64,000 nt of DNA from Solirubrum sp044628455. Lineage in GTDB: Bacteria > Bacteroidota > Bacteroidia > Cytophagales > Hymenobacteraceae. This document shows positions 25,266-33,609 of this stretch, in pieces. The position numbers and the translations under genes were made by a program. Where the stretch lies: contig NZ_JBIYZW010000004.1 in NCBI RefSeq assembly GCF_044628455.1, positions 1 through 64,000 of the forward strand, written 5' to 3'. Positions within the stretch are counted from its first letter, which is position 1, and each line of letters begins with the position of its first letter. The notes under the pieces were generated by a model, which was not told where the DNA came from, ran no database searches, and was given only the letters and a program-made list of their open reading frames with translations.

Positions 25266-25635
25266 CTTGGGACGTTTGGGGCTGAGGCTGCTCGGCCATG
25301 CGGGCCCAGGCGGGGCCGCAGCGGCCCATCTTTTGGCGGAAACGTTCGCGCTCCTCGTCACTCATGCCCTGCATGCGGGCTTCCATTTTATTGCGCCAGT
25401 GCTCCTGGGCCCGGGCCTTCCAGCCGCCGGCCGGGCCGCCCCGGAAGCCGCCGAAGAGAATTTTGCAGAGCACGAGCAAGCCCAGCGCCTGCCCGAAGCT
25501 GAGCAGCGGCAAGCCGAAAATGGCCGGCATCAGCCAGTTCCACAGGGCCATGACCACGAAGCCAGCCAGGGCCACGCACAACGCCGCGAAGAGTACAAAG
25601 CGCAGGCCGCGAAGCAGCCAAAAGTTGCGGTTCAT
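25266..25635 (-). CDS. Small membrane protein, C-terminus lost in the gap
   Basis: The 123 visible residues begin MNRNFWLLRGLRFVLFAALC and hold two membrane helices (about 12-33 and 43-63), a Gly-rich turn (FGGFRGGPAGG) and a charged helical tail, QEHWRNKMEARMQGMSDEERERF. The frame then enters the assembly gap, so length and end are unknown. It lies 93 bases downstream of the ECF sigma gene on the same strand and is probably cotranscribed, which suggests a role linked to that sigma factor; that is inference. Family not recognised. Confidence 0.7.
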
Positions 25636-25728
25636 ATGGTTGAGTTGTCAGAGTAAAGTTATCGGTTGTCGGCTCGACATGGCAGCCTGGCTGGCAGCAG
25701 TTGGCAAGGCGTACCTGCGGGCCGGCAC

Positions 25729-26334
25729 CTAATCCAGAAAAAGGTCGGTGTAGAGAGCTTGCAGCTTGGTGCGCAGCTGCTGCACGGCGTAGTGCTTGCG
25801 CGAAATCAGGGTTTTGAGGGGTACGCCGGTTTCTTCGGCCATCTGCCGGAAGGTTTTGCCGTCGAACTCGTGCCACACGAACACCTCCCGCTGGGCCGGG
25901 GGCAATTCGTCGAGCGCATCGAGGATGGCCTCCATGATGGTTTCGCGGGCCATGGCCGTTTCGGTGGAGTCGTCGGGAGCGGGCAGCACGTCGGCCAGCA
26001 GCAGGGGCTCGTCGGAGTCGGCGGCCGAGTGGTAGGCGGCGGCTTCTTCCAGCGAGGCCGGCTTGGGGCGGCGGTAGCGGTCGATGATCTTGTTGCGGGC
26101 CACGCGGAACAGCCAGGCGGCCATCTGCTCCACGGGCTTGACGAGGCGGTAGCTTTGCACCAGCTCGAAGAACACGTCCTGCAGCACGTCCTCGGCGTCT
26201 TCCTGGTCGGGAATGCGCCGGCGAATAAACGACAGCAGCTTGCCGCGCTGCTCGCGCACGGCCTGTTGCAGCCGGTCGTCTTGCTCGGTCATGGCCGCGG
26301 CGCTGGGGAGCTGTATGGTCATTGCCTGTTCCAT
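25729..26334 (-). CDS. ECF-type RNA polymerase sigma factor
   Basis: This 201-residue protein has region 2 (QDVFFELVQSYRLVKPVEQMAAWLFRVARNKIIDRYRR) and region 4 (LDELPPAQREVFVWHEFDGKTFRQMAEETGVPLKTLISRKHYAVQQLR), joined by an acidic Asp/Ser-rich linker. It is a sigma-70 family extracytoplasmic-function factor. No classic FecR-like or zinc anti-sigma gene is adjacent; the membrane protein at 25635 is the only same-strand neighbour. Start at 26334; ATGs at residues 5 and 15 are alternatives. Confidence 0.93.
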   Translation of the reverse strand: MEQAMTIQLPSAAAMTEQDDRLQQAVREQRGKLLSFIRRRIPDQEDAEDVLQDVFFELVQSYRLVKPVEQMAAWLFRVARNKIIDRYRRPKPASLEEAAAYHSAADSDEPLLLADVLPAPDDSTETAMARETIMEAILDALDELPPAQREVFVWHEFDGKTFRQMAEETGVPLKTLISRKHYAVQQLRTKLQALYTDLFLD

Positions 26335-26562
26335 TCTGAGTGAGCAGACGCAGGCGGCGGAAAATTACTTTATCGGAAGCGGAAAAAGTTACGCGCGGCG
26401 GCTTCCGCTCCCCAAACACCCGCCGCCCGCCCAACCCCGCCGGTGCGGCAGGGGTTATTCAACGGCAGCGGTCCTACGACTTGGAGCTGTAGTGCCCCTT
26501 CGCAGGCGGGACCGGCGCGGCCTTTCCTGTACTTTTCCGCGGGAATTTCCCGAGTTTAGGCC

Positions 26563-26570
26563 TACCTTTG
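26563..26570 (+). promoter_or_regulatory. -7 element of the nuoK-N block
   Basis: TACCTTTG at 26563-26570 is a full consensus match, 55 bases upstream of the nuoK ATG. A TTG at the -33 position is not visible. It gives nuoK-N its own transcript. Apart from this the stretch 26335-26625 holds nothing I recognise. Confidence 0.6.
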
Positions 26571-26625
26571 CCCGCTAATTGGCCCCGCGTGAACGGGGCA
26601 TTTTTCGGCCGCTACCCCGCCCTGA

Positions 26626-26958
26626 ATGGACCAGACGATACCGGAAGTCATCCGCACCATTCCCCTTCAGCACTACCTGTTCTTCGCCACGGCCCTGTTT
26701 GCCATCGGCGTCATCGGGGTGCTCACCCGGCGCAATGCCATCATCATCTTTATGTGCGTGGAGCTGATGCTCAACGCCGTCAACGTGCTGCTCGCGGCCT
26801 TCTCGGCCTACCGCGCCGACCCCAACGGGCAGGTGTTCGTGTTCTTCATCATGGCCGTGGCCGCGGCAGAAGTAGCCGTGGGCCTGGGCATCATCGTGAT
26901 GATTTACCGCAACGTGCAGAACACCGACGTCAGCCTGCTCGACCGGCTTAAATGGTAA
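26626..26958 (+). CDS. nuoK: NADH-quinone oxidoreductase subunit K
   Basis: This 110-residue membrane subunit has three helices and the conserved Glu residues of the proton path in MCVELMLNAVNVLLAAF and VAAAEVAVGLGIIVMIYR. It starts the second nuo block, about 2.6 kb after nuoJ. In most genomes nuoJ and nuoK are neighbours. Confidence 0.97.
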   Translation: MDQTIPEVIRTIPLQHYLFFATALFAIGVIGVLTRRNAIIIFMCVELMLNAVNVLLAAFSAYRADPNGQVFVFFIMAVAAAEVAVGLGIIVMIYRNVQNTDVSLLDRLKW

Positions 26959-27129
26959 CGGGTTGATGGGGGGCGCTTCGCAAATGTGCGGAATGTGAAA
27001 AATGTGCTCATGTGCTACTACCAGACGACCGTTAGCATCTGACCACATTCAACCTATTCTCCCCACATTCTCCCCATTCCTCTCCCTTAGCCCATCAGCC
27101 CATTCAATCACATCAGCACATTCTTACAC
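26959..27129 (+). repeat. Low-complexity inverted spacer, nuoK-nuoL
   Basis: This is the longest of the spacers (171 bases). The left half repeats AATGTG words (26982-27004), the right half CACATTC and CCCATTC words (27101-27123); GGTTGATGGG at 26961-26970 also pairs 9 of 10 with 27091-27100. These are alternative, not nested, pairings. Confidence 0.68.
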
Positions 27130-29076
27130 ATGGCTGAACAAGCGCCCCTCGCCGTCTTTGCCGGCTCGCCGCTGCTCTACATTCTGATTCCGCTGCTGCC
27201 GTTTCTGGGCTTCCTGCTCAACGGCCTGCTCAACCGCCGGCTTTCGGGCACGGTAGCCGGGCTCATCGGCAGCGCCACCGTGCTGGGCTCGTTTATCATC
27301 TCGCTCACGCTGTTCCTGCGGTTCCTGGCCAACCCGGTGCCCTACACCGTGCAGCTGTTCGACTGGATTTCGGTGGGCTCGATGCAGATTCCCTTCGCCT
27401 ACCAGATCGACCAGCTCAGTCTCATCATGCTGCTGCTCGTGACGGGCGTAGGCTTCCTGATCCACGTCTACAGCATCGGCTACATGCACCACGACGCGAA
27501 CGTGGGCAAGTTCTTTGCCTTCCTGAACTTGTTCGTGTTTTCGATGCTGGTGTTGGTGCTCGGCTCCAACTACGTGATTCTGTTCATCGGCTGGGAAGGC
27601 GTGGGGCTGTGCTCCTACCTGCTCATCGGCTTCTGGAACCAGAACCACAACTACAACAACGCCGCCAAGAAGGCCTTCATCATCAACCGCATCGGCGACC
27701 TGGGCTTCCTGCTGGGCATCTTCCTGATTTACTTCACCTTCGACTCGGTGCAGTACGGCGAGGTGTTCCAGAAGGCTTCCACCATGCAAGTGGGCGCCGG
27801 CGTGATTACGGCCATTACGCTGCTGCTCTTCGTGGGCGCCATGGGTAAGTCGGCCCAGCTGCCGCTCTACACCTGGCTGCCCGACGCTATGGCCGGCCCC
27901 ACGCCGGTTTCGGCGCTCATCCACGCCGCTACCATGGTCACGGCCGGCATCTACATGGTGCTGCGCTCCAACGTGCTCTACACCCTCTCGCCCGATACCC
28001 TGGAAGTAGTGGGCTGGATCGGCGCCCTCACGGCCCTGTTCGCCGCTACCATCGGCCTGGCCCAGAACGACATCAAGAAGGTGCTGGCGTACTCCACCGT
28101 CTCGCAGCTGGGCTACATGTTCCTGGCCCTGGGCGTGATGGGCTACAGCTCCTCGCTGTTTCACGTGCTTACCCACGCCTTCTTCAAGGCCCTGATGTTC
28201 CTCGGGGCCGGCTCGGTGATTCACGCCATGAGCAACGAGCAGGACATCCGCCGCATGGGTGGCCTGCGCAAAGCCCTGCCCATTACCTTCCTCACGTTCC
28301 TGATCGGCTGCATTGCCATCAGCGGCATTCCGCCCTTCGCGGGCTTCTTCTCCAAGGACGAAATACTGGCCCACGCCTACGAGCACAACAAGGCCCTGTG
28401 GGCCATTGGCCTGCTCACGGCCTTCCTGACGGCCTTCTACATGTTCCGCCTGCTGTTCCTCACCTTCTTCGGCGAGTTCCGCGGCACGGAGGAGCAGAAG
28501 CACCACCTGCACGAGTCGCCGGCCTCGATGACGCTGCCGCTGGTTGTGCTGGCGGTGCTCTCGGCCATCGGCGGCTTCCTGAACGCCCCGCTGGTGCTGG
28601 GCCGCGGCTACCTGGCCGACTTCCTGGCGCCGCTGTTCACCTACTCGCGGCAGCTGAACCCGACGGCCTTCAACCACCAGATCGACCACTCGACCGAGTA
28701 CATGCTCATCGGTCTCTCGGTGGCGGCGGGCGTGCTGGGCATCGTGCTGGCTTACGTGCTGTACGTGGCCAAGCGTAGCCGCCCGGCCGAGGAAACCGCT
28801 CCGCGCGGTTTCTTCGAAAACCTGGTGTACCACAAATACTACGTCGACGAGCTCTACGACGCCCTGTTCGTGAAGCCCAGCATGTTCCTCTCGCGCGGCC
28901 TGCACGACGTGGTGGAGAAGCGCGTTGTCGACGGCGCCGTGAACGGGGTGGGCCGCGGCGTGATGGGCGGCTCGCAGCTGCTGCGCTTCCTGCAGACCGG
29001 CAAGGTGGAAACCTACCTGCTGCTGATGGTGCTGGGCATCGTGGTGGTGCTGGCGCTGAATTTCATCCGACTGTAA
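27130..29076 (+). CDS. nuoL: NADH-quinone oxidoreductase subunit L
   Basis: This 648-residue antiporter-like subunit pumps protons at the distal end of the membrane arm. It has LFIGWEGVGLCSYLLIGFW, the proton-path segment MGKSAQLPLYTWLPDAMAGPTPVSALIHAATMVTAG and the long C-terminal lateral helix region ending in a last membrane helix (YLLLMVLGIVVVLALNFI). Length is normal. Confidence 0.98.
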   Translation: MAEQAPLAVFAGSPLLYILIPLLPFLGFLLNGLLNRRLSGTVAGLIGSATVLGSFIISLTLFLRFLANPVPYTVQLFDWISVGSMQIPFAYQIDQLSLIMLLLVTGVGFLIHVYSIGYMHHDANVGKFFAFLNLFVFSMLVLVLGSNYVILFIGWEGVGLCSYLLIGFWNQNHNYNNAAKKAFIINRIGDLGFLLGIFLIYFTFDSVQYGEVFQKASTMQVGAGVITAITLLLFVGAMGKSAQLPLYTWLPDAMAGPTPVSALIHAATMVTAGIYMVLRSNVLYTLSPDTLEVVGWIGALTALFAATIGLAQNDIKKVLAYSTVSQLGYMFLALGVMGYSSSLFHVLTHAFFKALMFLGAGSVIHAMSNEQDIRRMGGLRKALPITFLTFLIGCIAISGIPPFAGFFSKDEILAHAYEHNKALWAIGLLTAFLTAFYMFRLLFLTFFGEFRGTEEQKHHLHESPASMTLPLVVLAVLSAIGGFLNAPLVLGRGYLADFLAPLFTYSRQLNPTAFNHQIDHSTEYMLIGLSVAAGVLGIVLAYVLYVAKRSRPAEETAPRGFFENLVYHKYYVDELYDALFVKPSMFLSRGLHDVVEKRVVDGAVNGVGRGVMGGSQLLRFLQTGKVETYLLLMVLGIVVVLALNFIRL

Positions 29077-29115
29077 TCTGTAAGCAGCTTCCCAGTTGCT
29101 CCCGAAGTTCGCATT

Positions 29116-30582
29116 ATGCCGAAAGTCTTTTTGCTGATCGTGCTTATCTGGCCCGTGGCCGCCGCGCTGCTGCTGCACTTTGTGCGGGGCAAGGCCGCGC
29201 GGGCGCTGGCCCTTGGCGCTTCGCTGATTGAGCTGGCCCTGGTCGTGGCTATGACCACTCAGTTCGTGCCGAACTCCCAGGTTCAGTTCGAGCTCAACTA
29301 CCCCTGGCTGGAATCGGCCGGCATCAACTTTCACATCGGGGTTGACGGGCTGAGCCTCTTGCTGGTGCTGCTCACCGCCTTCCTGGTGCCGCTCATCCTG
29401 CTGGCCTCGTTCCGCCACGACTACGAGAATCCCTCGGCCTTCTACGCGCTGGTGCTGTTCATGCAAACCGGCCTGCTGGGCGTGTTCGTGGCCCTCGACG
29501 CCTTCGTGTTCTACTTCTTCTGGGAAGTGGCCCTGATTCCGATTTACTTCCTGGCCGGCGTGTGGGGCGGCGAGCGGCGCGTGCCCGTCACGCTCAAGTT
29601 CTTTATCTACACCGTCGTCGGCTCGCTGTTCATGCTGGCCGGCTTCGTGTACCTCTACTACATGACCGGGGCCAACGGCGCCGTGCGCTCCTCCGACCTC
29701 GACGCGTTCTACAACCTGAACTTGTCGGCCGCCGAGCAGTCGTGGGTGTTCCTGCTCATTTTCGCGGCCTTCGCCGTGAAGATGCCCATCTTCCCGCTGC
29801 ACTCCTGGCAGCCCGATACCTACACCGAGGCGCCCACGCCGGCCACCATGCTGCTCTCGGGCATCATGCTGAAAATGGGCATCTACGGCACCATGCGCTG
29901 GGTGCTGCCCGTGCTGCCCAAGGGCGTGAGCATCTGGGCCGACTACGTGATGGTGCTGGCCGTTATCGGCATTATCTACGGCGCCATCATTGCCATCCGC
30001 CAGCGCGACATGAAGCGCCTGGTGGCCTTCTCCTCACTCTCGCACGTGGGGCTGATGATTGCCGGCATGTTCTCGCTCACGGCCGTGGGTTTGCAGGGCA
30101 CCACCATTCAGATGCTGGCCCACGGCGTGAACGTAGTGGGCTTGTTCTTTATCATCGACATCATTCAGCGCCGCACCGGCACCCGCCAGATTCCCGAGCT
30201 GGGCGGCCTGACGCGCGCCACGCCCCTGCTCTCGGTGACCTTCCTGGTGCTGGTGCTGGGCACCGTGGCCCTGCCGCTCACCAACGGCTTCGTGGGCGAG
30301 TTTCTGCTCCTGATGGGCGTATTCCAGTACAACGCCTGGCTGGGCGCCGTCGCCGGCCTCACCATCATCTTCGGGGCGGTGTACCTGCTGCGCATGTTCC
30401 AGCGCGTGATGCTCGGCCCCGACACCTCGTTCTCGGCCCTCATCAAAGACCTGACTGCCTCGGAGCTGGCCGTGCTGGTGCCGCTCATCGTGCTCGTGTT
30501 CTGGATCGGCCTGTTCCCGGGCACCTTCCTGCACCTGTCGGAGCCGGCCATCAACAAGCTGCTGGTGCTGATCAACCGCTAA
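29116..30582 (+). CDS. nuoM: NADH-quinone oxidoreductase subunit M
   Basis: This 488-residue antiporter-like subunit has FHIGVDGLSLLLVLLTAFLVP, FFWEVALIPIYFLAGVWGG (catalytic Glu) and VKMPIFPLHSWQPDTYTEAPTPATMLLSGIMLKMGIYG. It lies 39 bases after nuoL and 12 before nuoN, with no inverted spacer at either junction. Confidence 0.98.
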   Translation: MPKVFLLIVLIWPVAAALLLHFVRGKAARALALGASLIELALVVAMTTQFVPNSQVQFELNYPWLESAGINFHIGVDGLSLLLVLLTAFLVPLILLASFRHDYENPSAFYALVLFMQTGLLGVFVALDAFVFYFFWEVALIPIYFLAGVWGGERRVPVTLKFFIYTVVGSLFMLAGFVYLYYMTGANGAVRSSDLDAFYNLNLSAAEQSWVFLLIFAAFAVKMPIFPLHSWQPDTYTEAPTPATMLLSGIMLKMGIYGTMRWVLPVLPKGVSIWADYVMVLAVIGIIYGAIIAIRQRDMKRLVAFSSLSHVGLMIAGMFSLTAVGLQGTTIQMLAHGVNVVGLFFIIDIIQRRTGTRQIPELGGLTRATPLLSVTFLVLVLGTVALPLTNGFVGEFLLLMGVFQYNAWLGAVAGLTIIFGAVYLLRMFQRVMLGPDTSFSALIKDLTASELAVLVPLIVLVFWIGLFPGTFLHLSEPAINKLLVLINR

Positions 30583-30594
30583 GCCTCCCGACTC

Positions 30595-32031
30595 ATGCTC
30601 TCGATCATTCTGCTTTCTGTTTCCGGGCTGGCCAACCTGTTCCTGGGCTTCAACCGCTCCAACCGCCTGATTCTGCCCTTCGCGCTGCTGGTACTCACCG
30701 GTGTGCTGGCCGTGACCCTCTCGGGCATCGACACCACCGGCGCGCTGGCGGTGTGGAACAGCTCGCCCTACTTCAAGGGCATGCTCACCTTCGACCGCTA
30801 CGCGCAGGTGTTCACCGCCGTGATGGTGATGACTACGCTGCTGCTGCTGCCCTTCTCGCACAAGTACGTGCGCGAGCAAAACCCCAACCTGGCCGAGTAC
30901 TACAGCATCCTGCTGTTCTCGCTGGTAGGCGCCATCATGATGGTGAGCTACAACAACCTGATCGTGCTCTTCCTCGGCATCGAGACGCTGAGCATTGCCA
31001 TGTACGTGCTGGCCGGCTCCGAGAAAAACAACCTGCGCTCCAACGAGGCGGCCCTGAAGTACTTCCTGATGGGCTGTTTTGCCACCGGCGTGCTGCTCTT
31101 CGGCATGGCCCTGCTCTACGGCGCCACCGGCACCTTCGACCTGATTCAGATGGGCCTGGTGCTGCAGGCCCTGCCCGCCGCCGACCCCACCCTGCAGCCC
31201 ATGATGGCCGTGGGCATTCTGCTGGTGCTCATCGGCATCGGCTTCAAGATTTCGGCCGCGCCCTTCCACTTCTGGACGCCCGACGTGTACGAGGGTACGC
31301 CCACGGTCTTCAGCGGCTACATGAGCACGGTGGTGAAGACGGCCGGCATTGCGGGCTTCTTCAAGCTGCTGACGTTTGCCTTCGGCGGTGAAACCAACTC
31401 GGTGTGGCTGCCCACGCTCACGGCCATGCTGGTGCTCACGCTCATCATTGGCAACGTGGGCGCCGTGGCCCAGACCAACGCCAAGCGCATGCTGGCTTAC
31501 TCCAGCATCTCGCACGCGGGCTACCTGCTGCTGGCTTTGGTGGCTTTGCGCAGCGGGTTTCTGTCGATGAACGCCATTTTCTTCTACTCGCTGGCGTACT
31601 CGGTGGCCACGGTCATTGCCTTCGGCGTGCTCAAGCTCGTGCACGACCAGCGCGAGCGGGACGACTACGAGGGCCTCAACGGCCTGGCCCGCACCAACCC
31701 GCTGCTGGCCTTTGCCATGACGGTTTCCATGCTCTCGTTGGCCGGCATTCCGCTCACCGGCGGCTTTTTCGGCAAGTTTTACCTGTTTGCTGCCGCCGCC
31801 CAGGAAGGCTACATCGGCCTGGTTGTTTTCGCCGTGGTGATGTCGGCCGTGGGTATTTTCTACTACCTGCGCCCCATCATGGCCATGTACATGAAGCCCG
31901 GCGCGGAAGGCGCCGACGCTCCGGTGGCCGTGAGCGGCTTCCAGTCGGCGGTGCTCATGCTGCTGGTGGGCCTGACGCTGCTGCTGGGCGTGTGGCCTGG
32001 CATCGTGGAAGGCGCGCTGAAGCTTCAGTAG
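30595..32031 (+). CDS. nuoN: NADH-quinone oxidoreductase subunit N
   Basis: This 478-residue antiporter-like subunit has LFLGIETLSIAMYVLAGSEKNN (catalytic Glu), KISAAPFHFWTPDVYEGTPTVFSGYMSTVVKTAG and LSLAGIPLTGGFFGKFYLF. It is the last gene of the second block and is followed by a terminator at 32052-32081. Confidence 0.98.
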   Translation: MLSIILLSVSGLANLFLGFNRSNRLILPFALLVLTGVLAVTLSGIDTTGALAVWNSSPYFKGMLTFDRYAQVFTAVMVMTTLLLLPFSHKYVREQNPNLAEYYSILLFSLVGAIMMVSYNNLIVLFLGIETLSIAMYVLAGSEKNNLRSNEAALKYFLMGCFATGVLLFGMALLYGATGTFDLIQMGLVLQALPAADPTLQPMMAVGILLVLIGIGFKISAAPFHFWTPDVYEGTPTVFSGYMSTVVKTAGIAGFFKLLTFAFGGETNSVWLPTLTAMLVLTLIIGNVGAVAQTNAKRMLAYSSISHAGYLLLALVALRSGFLSMNAIFFYSLAYSVATVIAFGVLKLVHDQRERDDYEGLNGLARTNPLLAFAMTVSMLSLAGIPLTGGFFGKFYLFAAAAQEGYIGLVVFAVVMSAVGIFYYLRPIMAMYMKPGAEGADAPVAVSGFQSAVLMLLVGLTLLLGVWPGIVEGALKLQ

Positions 32032-32051
32032 ATTCAGCTTTCATATTCAAC

Positions 32052-32081
32052 AAAAAAGCGGCCCCGTGGGGCCGCTTTTTT
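32052..32081. terminator. Bidirectional terminator between nuoN and the OmpA gene
   Basis: AAAAAAGCGGCCCC at 32052-32065 pairs with GGGGCCGCTTTTTT, with a 2-base loop. The flanking A and T runs allow it to serve both converging genes. Confidence 0.9.
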
Positions 32082-32117
32082 GTTTTCCGGAGCGCCCAGC
32101 TTTCGGGCAGCGCCGGC

Positions 32118-33443
32118 CTACTTTTGGGTCACGCGCAGCCCGATGCGCCGGTTCAGGGCGCGGCCCACGGGCGTTTCGTTGCTGGCCACCGCGTGCTTGG
32201 GCCCGTAGCCCTTGGCCTCGATGCGCCGGGCCGCAATGCCCATGTCGATGAGCGCGGCCATGGCCGCCGTAGCCCGCTGCTCACTCAGCTTTAGGTTGCT
32301 CAGGTAGGCCCCAGTGCTGTCGGTGTAGCCGCCGATTTTGACGCGAGCCGCGGGGAAGCTATGCAGGATACTGGCCACGTTGCGCAGCTGGGCCAGCGAC
32401 TCGTCGGTGAGCGTGGCCTTGCGGGCGTCGAAGTACACGCGGTCGAAGTTGATCCAGCCCTTGGTGCGGTTCACCGGGTCGACCTGGGCGCTGGCGTCGG
32501 CCAGGAAGCGGTACAGCTGATTTTCGGTGGAGTTTTCACCCACGGTCTGGGTGCTGCCGTCCACCAAAGTCAGCCGTACCGGACGGCCGGTGTCGTAGAT
32601 GTAGTTGTCGGTGGCCGCGTCGTAGCGCCCGCTCAGCACCGTGGGCGGCGCGGTGGGGCGGGCCGCCGTAGAATTCTCCCCAGCATTAGCCGGCACTGCG
32701 GACTCACTCCCGCTGCTGCCGGCAACCAGGGCCGCTGCCGGTACCTGCTCGGCCGGCGCTGGTCGGCTCAGCAGCCACCAGAACCCCAAAGCCACGGCCC
32801 CCGCCACCACAAACAAGGCCAGCCAGGAACGCCAGAAGCCCGACTCGGCGCGCGGCGCGGCGGTGGCCGGCTCGCTGGGGATTGGTCGCCGCGGGGACGT
32901 GCCCGGTTCCGCAGCGCCGTTGATCGGGCCGGGGCGCACCTCGTCGAGCAACAGGCCCGAGATGCTGCTGCGCTGGGTTTGCAGCCAGCGGCTCAGCCCC
33001 AGCGCGTCGAGGTGGCGCTCCGACACGTGGCGGCCCAACACGCTCAGCATCACCGGCGCCGTAATGCCCAGCAGATTTTCCACCGCCGTGGGCTGAATGC
33101 CGCTGTCGCTGGCCACGGTGGCCACGCGGCTGCGGTAGCTGTCGGCCAGCAGGGACTTCATCAGTTCGCTGCCCCGGCCCGCGCTGCCCCGGCCTACCGC
33201 CGCCGCGGCCGCCACGGCGTCGTTGGGCTCGGCGGGCTCGTTGGCGTGGCTGGCCATGGTCCACACCACTTCGGGGCCGCCGATTTGCTCGGTCAGCTTG
33301 ATCAGACTGCTAAGCACCAGGGGCACCACCTTCGGCAAGGCCTTGCGCACCCCGGCTTCGCTCTCGCCTACCACCGCACTGGCCTGGCTTACGGCCGGAG
33401 CCGTAAAGCAAGCCGAAACTTCCTCCAACACGTTCTGCGTCAT
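32118..33443 (-). CDS. DUF937 - transmembrane - OmpA-type protein
   Basis: This 441-residue protein has an N-terminal DUF937-like region (about 1-165, VPLVLSSLIKLTEQIGG, GITAPVMLSVLGRHVSE), a Pro/Ala linker, one membrane helix (LALFVVAGAVALGFWWLL, about 208-226), and a C-terminal OmpA/MotB peptidoglycan-binding domain (FDRVYFDARKATLTDESLAQLRNVASIL, then IGGYTDSTGAYLSNLKLSEQRA). No signal peptide precedes it, so the DUF937 part is probably cytosolic and the OmpA part periplasmic, tying the inner membrane to the wall; this is inference. An AT-rich promoter region lies upstream. Confidence 0.88.
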   Translation of the reverse strand: MTQNVLEEVSACFTAPAVSQASAVVGESEAGVRKALPKVVPLVLSSLIKLTEQIGGPEVVWTMASHANEPAEPNDAVAAAAAVGRGSAGRGSELMKSLLADSYRSRVATVASDSGIQPTAVENLLGITAPVMLSVLGRHVSERHLDALGLSRWLQTQRSSISGLLLDEVRPGPINGAAEPGTSPRRPIPSEPATAAPRAESGFWRSWLALFVVAGAVALGFWWLLSRPAPAEQVPAAALVAGSSGSESAVPANAGENSTAARPTAPPTVLSGRYDAATDNYIYDTGRPVRLTLVDGSTQTVGENSTENQLYRFLADASAQVDPVNRTKGWINFDRVYFDARKATLTDESLAQLRNVASILHSFPAARVKIGGYTDSTGAYLSNLKLSEQRATAAMAALIDMGIAARRIEAKGYGPKHAVASNETPVGRALNRRIGLRVTQK

Positions 33444-33475
33444 GATCGTAGGGGTTTGGCATGTTACAATAACCT

Positions 33476-33505
33476 ATAATACAAATAATTACCAACATAT
33501 GTCAA
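33476..33505 (-). promoter_or_regulatory. Candidate promoter of the DUF937/OmpA gene
   Basis: Read on the minus strand, TTGACA (33505-33500), 18 bases, then TATTAT (33481-33476), close to the E. coli sigma-70 form. TTTG of an ATTATTTG also occurs between them, so the host polymerase may use a different register. The region is clearly AT-rich against its surroundings. Confidence 0.45.
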
Positions 33506-33539
33506 TAATATACTTCCGCTCAAGTGAAGCCCGTCCACG

Positions 33540-33565
33540 AAAAAAGCAGCCGGTTGGGGCTGCTT
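33540..33565 (-). terminator. Terminator of the exonuclease gene
   Basis: On the minus strand AAGCAGCC pairs with GGCTGCTT (33544-33551 and 33558-33565) and is followed by T-rich TTTTTTCG. Confidence 0.72.
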
Positions 33566-33609
33566 GGTTTCGACTGGTAAAGGGAAGACTGCAAGAGCGG
33601 CGGCTGCGG

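Noticed and set aside
27124..29802. Antisense frame of 892 codons opposite nuoL/nuoM
   Set aside because: The composition (Glu, His, Gln, Arg, Val) is what results from reading GC-rich membrane protein genes backwards. It spans two genes and a junction without start signals.
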